Below, one piece after another: positions 8,289-15,297 of a stretch of 42,061 bases of DNA. The DNA comes from an uncultured Eubacteriales bacterium (GTDB lineage Bacteria; Bacillota; Clostridia; Christensenellales; Aristaeellaceae), in the NCBI GenBank assembly GCA_902773895.1, contig CACYGB010000011.1:1-42061 (forward strand), in the 5' to 3' direction. Numbering within the stretch: position 1 is the first letter of the stretch; each line of letters begins with the position of its first letter. Both the position numbers and the translations under genes were made by a program. A model generated the notes under the pieces. It did no database searches. It saw only the letters and a program-made list of their open reading frames with translations, and was not told the DNA's origin.

Positions 8289-9347
8289 ATGCTGTCTTAT
8301 GTGATCGTGGGATCCGGTTACAGGTCCCAGTATTTTGCCAGGGTAGCCCGGCGGTATCCCGGGCTGTTCCGTGCGCTGTATCTGTGCCGCTCGATGGAAA
8401 AGGCAACGTGGATCGAGGAGCAGACCGGCGTGAAGGCTACCACTTCTGCGGAAGAATGCGAAGCGTTTCACCCGGACTTTATCGTTATCGCGGTGGACCG
8501 GGGGCATGTGGCTGACGAAACCATCAAATGGGCGGAAAAAGGGTATCCGGTGGTTACGGAAACGCCGGCAGGCGATACCCTGGAAAAACTGGAAGCATTG
8601 TGGAAGCTGAAAAAAGAAAAGAATGCCAGAATCGTCTGCTGCGAACAGTACCACCGGCAGCCCTTGCTGGCTGCCGGGCTGAAGGCGGTGCGGGACGGTG
8701 TGATCGGTACGCCGTCCAGCGCCTATTTATCCTTCCTGCATGATTACCACGCGGCCAGCCTGATGCGCAGAATGCTGCTGACGCAGCCGGGGGAAGCCTA
8801 TACGCTTCGCGGGATGCGCCTGCCCAACCCTGTCACGGAAACGGATTCCCGCGGCGGCGCGATCATGGACGGCAGGGTCAAGCAGGCCTTGCGGGATATG
8901 CTGGTGGTCTCCTTTGCGTCTGGGAAAACGGCGGTGTATGATTTCGAATCGGTGCAGTACCGCTCCTACATCCGTTCCCGGCATCTGACCGTGCGGGGCG
9001 ACCGGGGGGAATGGACGGACAACCTGATCCTGGCCCCGGATAAGGAAAACCGCCCGATCCGGCAGTACCTGACCCCGGAAATCCCGGAGGCGTACCGCTG
9101 CCTGGATACCCAGGAACTGCGGGATCGCCGCCGGGCCTGGCAGGCGGAGCTGGCGCCGGATACCGTGCAGGATGAGTACGCCATCGCGGCCATGCTGCTG
9201 GACATGGAATCGTACCTTTCCGGCGGCGCGTCTCCCTATCCCCTGGAGGAGGCGCTGGATGACGCGTACTTCTGGCTGCTGGCCCAGGAAGCCGTAAAGA
9301 CCCCGTGGCAGGAAATTGTTTCCCGGAACATGAACTGGCACCAATAA
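8289..9347 (+). CDS. Gfo/Idh/MocA-family protein with altered EKP motif
   Basis: A 352-residue protein with an N-terminal Rossmann fold (VIVGSGYRSQYF, residues 5-16) and the C-terminal alpha/beta domain of the glucose-fructose oxidoreductase/inositol dehydrogenase family. Where the family normally has EKP with the catalytic lysine, this protein reads ETPAG (91-95), so the lysine is absent. The following YHRQP segment and G-x-I-G-x-P region (about 123-145) match the family. I chose the ATG at 8289, preceded by GAAAGGA, over an upstream TTG at 8271 that overlaps the SDR stop. It may be a dehydrogenase using another base, or a binding or regulatory relative. Same operon as the SDR (14-base gap). 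Confidence 0.82.
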   Translation: MLSYVIVGSGYRSQYFARVARRYPGLFRALYLCRSMEKATWIEEQTGVKATTSAEECEAFHPDFIVIAVDRGHVADETIKWAEKGYPVVTETPAGDTLEKLEALWKLKKEKNARIVCCEQYHRQPLLAAGLKAVRDGVIGTPSSAYLSFLHDYHAASLMRRMLLTQPGEAYTLRGMRLPNPVTETDSRGGAIMDGRVKQALRDMLVVSFASGKTAVYDFESVQYRSYIRSRHLTVRGDRGEWTDNLILAPDKENRPIRQYLTPEIPEAYRCLDTQELRDRRRAWQAELAPDTVQDEYAIAAMLLDMESYLSGGASPYPLEEALDDAYFWLLAQEAVKTPWQEIVSRNMNWHQ

Positions 9348-9360
9348 AAGGAGGATGAAC

Positions 9361-10536
9361 ATGGAGAACTTCACGTTTTACTCTCCCACCTGCTTTGTTT
9401 TCGGAAAGGATACGGAAAGCCGGGCCGGCGCGCTGGTGAAGCGTTTTGGCGGCGCCAAAGTGCTGATTCATTACGGCGGCGGCAGCGCGGTGCGCAGCGG
9501 ATTGCTGGCCCGGGTACAGACCTCTTTGGAAGCGGAAAAGATTCCCTTTTGCCTGCTGGGCGGCGTGCAGCCCAATCCCCGCAGCGGGCTGGTCTATGAG
9601 GGCATTGAACTGTGCAGGAAGGAAGGCGTTGACTTTGTTCTGGCCGTGGGCGGCGGCAGCGTGATCGACTCCGCCAAGGCCATTGCCGCGGGCGCTCTCT
9701 ATTCCGGGGACTTTTGGGATTTTTACAGCGGGAAGCCCATTGAACAGGCGCTGCCTGTGGGAACCGTGCTGACCATTGCCGCCGCCGGCAGCGAGGGCAG
9801 CCCGGACAGCGTGATCACCCGGGAAGAAGGTATGTTCAAGCGCGGGGCCAGCGGCGACGCCATTCGGCCCAGGTTTTCCATTCTGAATCCGGCTCTGACG
9901 CAGACCCTGCCGCCGTACCAGACCGCCGCCGGGATCACCGACATCATGGCGCACCTGTATGAGCGGTATCTGACCAACACCAAAGAGGTGGAGGTGACGG
10001 ACCGGCTGATCGAAGCGCTGCTTTTGACCATGATCCATGAAGGCCCGCGGGTGATCCGGGATCCGGACAATTATGACGCCCGGGCCAACATCATGTGGGC
10101 CGGCATGATGGCGCACAACAATTCCTGCGGCGTGGGGCGCAGCCAGGACTGGAACAGCCACAACATAGAGCACGAATTATCCGCCCTGTACGATTGCGCC
10201 CACGGTGCCGGCCTGGCGGTCACCATGCCGGCGGTATTCACCTACGTGATGAAGCACGACGTGATGCGCTTTGCCCAGGCTGCCGTCAGGATCTGGGGCT
10301 GCCAGATGGATTTTGCGCATCCGGAAACCACAGCCTTGGAAGGCATCGAAAAGCTGCGCGCTTTCCTGACTGCCCTGGGTATGCCGCGGAATTTTGCCGA
10401 ACTGGGCGCAAAGGAAGAGGATATTCCCCGGCTGGTGGAAGCGCTGTGCCGCGGCGACGGCCGTCCCGGCTATATCAGCGGTTTTGTCCGGCTGGACGAA
10501 AAGGACTGCGCGGAAATCTATAAAATGATGGTGTAA
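9361..10536 (+). CDS. Metal-dependent (iron-type) alcohol dehydrogenase, YqhD/BDH-like
   Basis: A 391-residue group III alcohol dehydrogenase, NAD(P)H-dependent, reducing aldehydes or oxidising alcohols. The cofactor loop is GGGSVIDSAKA (97-107). All four metal ligands are seen: Asp194 and His198 (GITDIMAHLYE), His267 (SHNIEHE) and His281 (CAHGAG); these are the same positions as in E. coli YqhD, so the fold and length agree closely. The start at 9361 is preferred over the ATG at 9355 because AGGAGG stands 6 nt before 9361 and touches 9355. Last intact gene of the operon; probably removes or makes an aldehyde in the same pathway as the SDR. Confidence 0.93.
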   Translation: MENFTFYSPTCFVFGKDTESRAGALVKRFGGAKVLIHYGGGSAVRSGLLARVQTSLEAEKIPFCLLGGVQPNPRSGLVYEGIELCRKEGVDFVLAVGGGSVIDSAKAIAAGALYSGDFWDFYSGKPIEQALPVGTVLTIAAAGSEGSPDSVITREEGMFKRGASGDAIRPRFSILNPALTQTLPPYQTAAGITDIMAHLYERYLTNTKEVEVTDRLIEALLLTMIHEGPRVIRDPDNYDARANIMWAGMMAHNNSCGVGRSQDWNSHNIEHELSALYDCAHGAGLAVTMPAVFTYVMKHDVMRFAQAAVRIWGCQMDFAHPETTALEGIEKLRAFLTALGMPRNFAELGAKEEDIPRLVEALCRGDGRPGYISGFVRLDEKDCAEIYKMMV

Positions 10537-10567
10537 TTCATCGGATGCCTGAAAGGATGGAAACACG

Positions 10568-10896
10568 ATGAAGGCTGTGACCGGGGCGCTGGGCGCCATC
10601 CTTCCGGTGCTGCTAATGCTGTTCCTGAACGTGCTGCGCAGGAAAAACGGCTGATTGCACCAGGCGCTGAAAATGGCGGCGGTGCAGATCTGTCTGCCGG
10701 CTGTTCTGCTGCATACCTTGGCCGTGACGCAGTACGGCCTGATGGATGTGGTGATTCCCGTCCTGATGTTTTTGATTTGCGCGGCCGCATGGGCGCTGGG
10801 CAAGGCGCTGGGACGCGCTTTGGCATGGCCAGCCTGTTCATTCCGGTTCTGACCACCGGCTTTGCGGTGCTGGCCTGTCTGGGTTCCGTATTTTGA
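10568..10896 (+). pseudogene. Decayed N-terminal fragment of an AEC-family permease
   Basis: A GAAAGGA site and ATG at 10568 open a frame reading LGAILPVLLMLFLNVLRRK, which stops at an in-frame TGA (10652-10654). The same frame continues from 10655 with LPAVLLHTLAVTQYG and further hydrophobic sequence. Around 10817-10818 the reading must shift frame to continue as FGMASLFIPVLTTGF, ending at a TGA at 10894-10896. The order of hydrophobic segments and the RRK turn resemble the first roughly 100 residues of auxin-efflux-carrier (AEC) type permeases of about 310 residues. I infer a permease gene killed by a nonsense mutation, a frameshift and loss of the 3' two-thirds. It was probably once the last gene of the upstream operon. 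The family call is by eye and moderately sure. Confidence 0.55.
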
Positions 10897-10902
10897 GATA
10901 TG

Positions 10903-10930
10903 ACCGCCGGGAAACCGGCGGTTTTGTTTT
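10903..10930 (+). terminator. Rho-independent terminator after the permease remnant
   Basis: A perfect 8-bp stem (10903-10910 with 10915-10922) closed by a GAAA tetraloop is followed by TTTTGTTTT. It ends the exporter/oxidoreductase operon and separates it from the GH112 gene. Confidence 0.9.
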
Positions 10931-10938
10931 ATTTGGGC

Positions 10939-11008
10939 AGTTTATGGTCAAAACTGCGCAGCTTTTTCCTGAATTCAGGTGGAATTGACGAGGGGAAACT
11001 GATATAGT
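10939..11008 (+). promoter_or_regulatory. Activator-type promoter of the GH112 gene
   Basis: The block AGTTTATGGTC (10939-10949), then TGCGCAG (10955-10961), TTGACG (10985-10990) and a -10-like TATAGT (11003-11008) recur upstream of 13374 with the same distances between all four blocks. At 17 nt upstream of TATAGT there is only a weak -35 (TGGAAT), as expected where an activator is needed. Together with the permease remnant and terminator this accounts for the 523 bases without an intact gene. Confidence 0.55.
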
Positions 11009-11059
11009 AAAAGCAGAGAAGAACGTTTTACGAACGCAGCAGACCGGGAGGGATCAATT

Positions 11060-13210
11060 ATGGACGAACGGTACGGCGGATTTACATTGCCCGGAGAAGC
11101 GGGATATGAAAAACTGACGCTGGAGCTGGCGAAAAAGTGGGGCGCCGATGTGATCCGGGACAGTGACGGCACCAAACTGTCCTCGGAAATCGTGGATGCG
11201 GGATACCGGATCTATTCCACCATCTGCATCATCCGGGAACACAACGCCTTTGCCCTGGAGCATCCCGAAACGCAGCAGCAGACATTTCTGTCCTCCGATC
11301 CTGTGCTGGCTGTTTCGGATACGCTGGAAATAGCGCCGCTGGCCGGTTATTTTGACGAACAGTTCCAACTGAACGACTCCGAAGACGCGCTGCCGTTCTG
11401 GCAGGTGTGGGACCGGACGGAGGATGCGTTGGTGCCCCGGGAAAACTGGGATTATGCCGATGGGATCATCACGGTGCGCGGCTGCGTTCCCTGGCACCGG
11501 TACACCGCGTCCTTTCTTTGCTGGCGGGTGTGGGAGGAAATCAACATGTACAACCACACCACCAACCACTGGACCAGCGAGCATCTGCGCCAACTGGATC
11601 CCCGGCATCCATTGGCCTGGGCGTACCTGAAAAAATGGCTGAAGGACTGGTGCGATCAGAACCCGCAGACCAACGTGATCCGGCTGACCTCGCTGTTCTA
11701 CAATTTCGTGTGGATTTTCGGCAGCGATTTGCGCCGCCGCTCCCGTTTCACCGATTGGGCCAGTTACGATTTCACCGTCAGTCCCGCGGCGCTGAGGGCT
11801 TTTGAAAAGGAGTACGGCTATGCCCTGACGGCGGAGGATTTTATTCAGAAAGGCTGGCTGCAGGCAACACACCGTCCGCCCACCGGGCAAAAGCGGGATT
11901 ATATGGATTTTATCCAGCGGTTTGTGGCAGACAGGGCCCGGGAGCTGGTGCAGATCATTCACGAGGCCGGAAAACAGGCGTATGTGTTTTATGACGACAG
12001 CTGGGTCGGCATGGAGCCGTACGGGCCGTATTTTTCCTCTATTGGATTTGACGGATTGATCAAGTGTGTTTTTTCCGGGTTCGAATGCCGGCTGTGCGCC
12101 GGGGCGGATGTGCCGGTGCATGAGCTTCGGTTCCATCCGTATCTGTTCCCCGTGGGCCTGGGCGGCTTGCCGACCTTCTCGGAAGGTGGGCACCCGGAAA
12201 AGGACGCGTCGGATTACTGGCTGCATGTTCGCCGGGCGCTGGTGCGCCAAAGCGTGGATCGCATCGGCCTGGGCGGTTACCTGCATTTGACCCGGGATTA
12301 TCCCGCGTTCCAGGATGCCATTGAGCAGATGGCCGTTTCCTTCCGCAGGATCAAGGCGCTGCATGCCCAGGGCGCGCCGGCAGTGCTGCCCATCCGGGTG
12401 GCGGTGCTGCACGCTTGGGGCTGTCTTCGTTCCTGGACGCTTTCCGGCCATTTCCACGAAACGGACGGGAATGCCCTGATCCACATCAACGAAGCGTTGT
12501 CCGGGTTGCCGGTGCAGGTTCGGTTCATCAGCTTTGAGGATGTGAAGCAAGGAGCGCTGCGGGATGCGGATGTGGTGATCAGCGCGGGCAGGGCAGGGGA
12601 TGCCTGGAGCGGCGGAGACGCCTGGAGGGACACGGCTGTCTTGACGGAAGTTACCCGGTTTGTATACGAAGGCGGCGGCCTGATCGGCGTGGGGGAACCC
12701 GCCGCGGTTTCCGGACGGGACACCCGTCTGGCGCTGGCCCCCATTTTGGGCGTGGACGTGGATCACGGCGAATACGCCTGCCATGCTGCCTGGCAGTATG
12801 AAACGGACGAAGCGCCGTTCCCTGTGGATACCGATGCCCTGGGATTCCTCCGGGGCGTGCGCCTGATTGCGCCGGATACCCGGGTACTGGCGGAAAAGGA
12901 GAATACGCCTGTCCTGACAGTCCGGTGCTTTGGCAACGGAAAGGCAGTCTATCTGGCAGATTTCATTTACAGCCCGTCCGCAGCCAGGATGCTGTTGGAT
13001 CTGCTGCTGTTCATGACCGGAACGGACGGAAGCGCCGCCGCCCTCAGTGATCAGTGTCTGGTGGAATGCGCCTGGTTCCCGGCCAGTGGCGCCCTGGCGC
13101 TGCTGAACAACAGTGAAGAGGAAACGGAAGTTCGGGTCCGTTATCCCGGCGGCATCCTGGAAGAAAAGCTGGCGCCCAGAGAAGAAAAAATCGTGTATCC
13201 CAAGGGTTAA
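11060..13210 (+). CDS. GH112 beta-galactoside phosphorylase (galactosyl-rhamnose or galacto/lacto-N-biose)
   Basis: A 716-residue glycoside phosphorylase that splits a beta-galactosyl disaccharide with phosphate to galactose 1-phosphate and the free acceptor sugar, in the cytoplasm. The N-terminus FTLPGEAGYEKLTLELAKKW and GADVIRDSDGTKLS (about 28-41) is the GH112 hallmark; the catalytic acid is Asp313 in YDDSWVGMEPYG (311-322), at the position known for the Bifidobacterium enzyme. The barrel is followed by the Rossmann-like and beta-sandwich parts expected at this length. GH112 includes lacto-N-biose/galacto-N-biose phosphorylases and galactosyl-beta-1,4-rhamnose phosphorylases; the surrounding rhamnogalacturonan and rhamnose genes favour the latter, but residues alone do not let me decide. 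GGGAGGG precedes the ATG. It has its own promoter. Confidence 0.92.
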   Translation: MDERYGGFTLPGEAGYEKLTLELAKKWGADVIRDSDGTKLSSEIVDAGYRIYSTICIIREHNAFALEHPETQQQTFLSSDPVLAVSDTLEIAPLAGYFDEQFQLNDSEDALPFWQVWDRTEDALVPRENWDYADGIITVRGCVPWHRYTASFLCWRVWEEINMYNHTTNHWTSEHLRQLDPRHPLAWAYLKKWLKDWCDQNPQTNVIRLTSLFYNFVWIFGSDLRRRSRFTDWASYDFTVSPAALRAFEKEYGYALTAEDFIQKGWLQATHRPPTGQKRDYMDFIQRFVADRARELVQIIHEAGKQAYVFYDDSWVGMEPYGPYFSSIGFDGLIKCVFSGFECRLCAGADVPVHELRFHPYLFPVGLGGLPTFSEGGHPEKDASDYWLHVRRALVRQSVDRIGLGGYLHLTRDYPAFQDAIEQMAVSFRRIKALHAQGAPAVLPIRVAVLHAWGCLRSWTLSGHFHETDGNALIHINEALSGLPVQVRFISFEDVKQGALRDADVVISAGRAGDAWSGGDAWRDTAVLTEVTRFVYEGGGLIGVGEPAAVSGRDTRLALAPILGVDVDHGEYACHAAWQYETDEAPFPVDTDALGFLRGVRLIAPDTRVLAEKENTPVLTVRCFGNGKAVYLADFIYSPSAARMLLDLLLFMTGTDGSAAALSDQCLVECAWFPASGALALLNNSEEETEVRVRYPGGILEEKLAPREEKIVYPKG

Positions 13211-13215
13211 CGGAG

Positions 13216-13285
13216 AGTTTATGGTCGTTTTTGCACAGGATTCAGTAAAAACAAAGTAGATTTGACCGCATTGTTGCTGTATAAT
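13216..13285 (+). promoter_or_regulatory. Activator-type promoter of the first importer operon
   Basis: Same architecture as at 10939: AGTTTATGGTC (13216-13226), TGCACAG (13232-13238), TTGACC (13262-13267) and TATAAT (13280-13285), with identical offsets of 0, 16, 46 and 64. The sequence between the blocks is not conserved, so this is unlikely to be simple duplication. The -35 position 17 nt from TATAAT is weak (TAGATT). Confidence 0.55.
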
Positions 13286-13373
13286 ACAAGTAAGAATTGG
13301 TGGAAAAACGGAAGATTGAAACAAACAGCATCTTTGTGGCAGCGTTTTTACGTTCCTGAACAGGAGGATGTGT

Positions 13374-14318
13374 ATGCAGAAAGCGGAACTCAGCCGCGCA
13401 AGAAAGCGCGGAATGCGCATCGCCTATTTGCAGAACAACTGGCAGCTTTACCTGATGCTGCTGGTTCCCGTCGCGTTTGTGATCATTTTCAAGTACGCCG
13501 CTTATCCCGGCCTGCGGATCGCTTTCATGAATTACAAGCCGGCCAAGGGGTACGCCGGCAGCCCGTGGGTCGGCCTGGACATCTTCCAGAAGATTTTCAA
13601 GGATAAAGACTTTATCCGGGCATTGAAAAACTCCCTGGTATTCAATTTTCTGGACCTGCTGGTGGGCTTTCCGGTGCCGATCATCCTGGCGCTGCTGCTG
13701 AATGAGCTTCGGTTTGACCGCTACAAGAAGGTGTCCCAAACCATCCTGTATTTGCCCCATTTCCTTTCCTGGGTCATTATCGCCAGCGTGGCGCTGAACT
13801 TGTTCAAGCCCGAAACAGGCCTGGTGAACATCCTGCTGCGCAACGCCGGGGCTATTGATAAGGGCATCCCGTTCCTGACGGAAAAATGGCACTGGGCAGC
13901 CACTTACCTGCTCATCGGCGTGTGGCAGAACATGGGATGGGGCTCCATCATTTATCTGGCGGCCATCACCGGCATCAGCCCGGATCTCTACGAGGCGGCT
14001 ACCATTGACGGCGCCGGGCGGCTGCGCAAGATCTGGAACGTGACGCTGCCCTGCATCCGGGGCACCATGGTGACGCTGCTGATCATGAATCTGGGCCGGG
14101 TGATGGGCTCCAACTTTGAACGGCTGGACTCCTTCGGCAACGTGCAGGTGAAGGAATTCCAGTATCAGCTGGCTATTTACATTTACGAAAAGGGCCTGGC
14201 CGGCGGCAATTTCAGCCGGGCTACGGCCGTGGGCCTGTTCCAATCCCTGGTGGGGCTGATCCTGGTGCTGTCTTCCGACCGCGTTTCCAAAGCGCTGGGC
14301 GAAGACGGCCTGTTGTGA
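13374..14318 (+). CDS. CUT1 sugar ABC importer permease 1 (LplB/YteP type)
   Basis: A 314-residue inner permease of a carbohydrate importer. A basic N-terminus (KAELSRARKRG) leads into about six membrane segments; the EAA loop that contacts the ATPase is EAATIDGAGRLRKIW (about residues 207-221). GILLALLLNE-like sequence (IILALLLNELRFDRYKK) is typical for the LplB subgroup, which in B. subtilis serves pectin-derived saccharides. Start 13374 is chosen over 13368 since AGGAGG (13362-13367) lies 6 nt before it and abuts 13368. It forms an operon with the second permease and the binding protein. No ATPase gene is nearby, so a shared MsmX-like ATPase is expected. Confidence 0.93.
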   Translation: MQKAELSRARKRGMRIAYLQNNWQLYLMLLVPVAFVIIFKYAAYPGLRIAFMNYKPAKGYAGSPWVGLDIFQKIFKDKDFIRALKNSLVFNFLDLLVGFPVPIILALLLNELRFDRYKKVSQTILYLPHFLSWVIIASVALNLFKPETGLVNILLRNAGAIDKGIPFLTEKWHWAATYLLIGVWQNMGWGSIIYLAAITGISPDLYEAATIDGAGRLRKIWNVTLPCIRGTMVTLLIMNLGRVMGSNFERLDSFGNVQVKEFQYQLAIYIYEKGLAGGNFSRATAVGLFQSLVGLILVLSSDRVSKALGEDGLL

Positions 14319-14336
14319 GAAGGGAGGGGATAGGCT

Positions 14337-15239
14337 ATGACAGCGATTCCTGAAAAGAAAAGGTCGTTCCACGGCGTCAACCGCCTGCGGGTCAGTGATT
14401 TTGTGATCGCTTTCGTGATCCTGCTGCTGTCCCTGACCTGTATCGTTCCGTTCCTCCATATTGCGGCCAAAAGCGTTTCCTCCAACACGGCTGTTATGTC
14501 CAAGCAGGTGTACCTGCTGCCCAAGGGCCTGAACGTGGACGCCTATGTGTCCATTTTCAAGGATGGCCAGCTGACCCATTCCATGCTGTATACCGTGTGG
14601 ATGACCTTCCTGTTCACCCTGATCGGCATGGTGATCACGATCCTGGCCGCCTATCCGCTGGCCAGGCGGGAATTGAAGGGCCGGTCCCTGATCGCTTTCA
14701 TCCTGATGTTCACCATGTATTTCAGCGCGGGCCTGATTCCGGAGTATCTGCTCTATAAGGATCTGCATCTGATTAATACCATGTGGGTGCTGGTGCTGCC
14801 CCTGTCCTTTTCTCCCTACAATATGCTGATCATGCGCTCTTTTATCCGTGCCACCATCCCGGACAGCCTCTATGAGGCGGCCAACCTGGACGGCGCGGAT
14901 CACTTCCAGATCCTGGTGCGCATTGTATTGCCTCTGTCCAAGCCCATCCTGGCCACCCTGGCGCTGTTTTACGCCGTGGGCCGGTGGAATGCCTATGCGG
15001 ATGCCAAGTACTATATCACCACCAAAGCCCTGCAGCCGCTGCAGTATCTGCTGAGCAACATGGTGCTCAATTCCGGCCAGGATGCCGTCAGCCTGTCGGA
15101 GGCGGCGGCGGTGGAATCCACCCCGGAAGTGCTGCAGGCGGCCGTGGTGATGTTTGCCACGCTGCCCATCATGATGATTTACCCGTTCGTGCAGAAATAC
15201 TTCGTGCAGGGTACCATGATCGGCGCTGTGAAGGGATAA
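14337..15239 (+). CDS. CUT1 sugar ABC importer permease 2 (LplC/YtcP type)
   Basis: A 300-residue second permease. Six predicted membrane segments; the EAA loop reads YEAANLDGADHFQILVRIVLP (about residues 178-198), and the C-terminal FVQKYFVQGTMIGAVKG is the conserved end of this subgroup. It starts 18 nt after permease 1 with a GGGAGGGG site. It pairs with permease 1 to form the translocation channel. Confidence 0.93.
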   Translation: MTAIPEKKRSFHGVNRLRVSDFVIAFVILLLSLTCIVPFLHIAAKSVSSNTAVMSKQVYLLPKGLNVDAYVSIFKDGQLTHSMLYTVWMTFLFTLIGMVITILAAYPLARRELKGRSLIAFILMFTMYFSAGLIPEYLLYKDLHLINTMWVLVLPLSFSPYNMLIMRSFIRATIPDSLYEAANLDGADHFQILVRIVLPLSKPILATLALFYAVGRWNAYADAKYYITTKALQPLQYLLSNMVLNSGQDAVSLSEAAAVESTPEVLQAAVVMFATLPIMMIYPFVQKYFVQGTMIGAVKG

Positions 15240-15271
15240 AGATTGATTTCAAGGGCGGAGAAGCCCTGGAA

Positions 15272-15291
15272 ATAAATATCGAAGGAGGAAA
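15272..15291 (+). promoter_or_regulatory. Strong ribosome-binding leader of binding protein 1
   Basis: An A/T-rich segment running into AAGGAGGAAA, 19 of 20 bases identical to the leader of the second binding-protein gene (23639-23658). It should give high translation of the binding protein relative to the permeases. Confidence 0.5.
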
Positions 15292-15297
15292 CAAAAC

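Noticed and set aside
5467..8406. A 979-codon open frame on the minus strand
   Set aside because: It lies antisense to the exporter, SDR and Gfo/Idh genes, all recognised by motifs. Its translation is rich in His, Gln and Pro with no known motif, an effect of biased codon use in a GC-rich genome.
13262..13285. TTGACC followed by TATAAT as a standard sigma-A promoter
   Set aside because: The spacing is 12 nt, too short for sigma-A. The same 12-nt gap at 10985-11008 suggests the TTGACS block belongs to an activator site and not to a -35 box. TACAAG at 17 nt is possible but poor.
11054..13420. A 788-codon minus-strand frame
   Set aside because: It mirrors the GH112 gene and runs through the promoter region of the importer operon; no family features.
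13262..13606. Small plus-strand frame overlapping the start of permease 1
   Set aside because: Out of frame with the permease, whose start has a clear ribosome-binding site and whose product is recognised.
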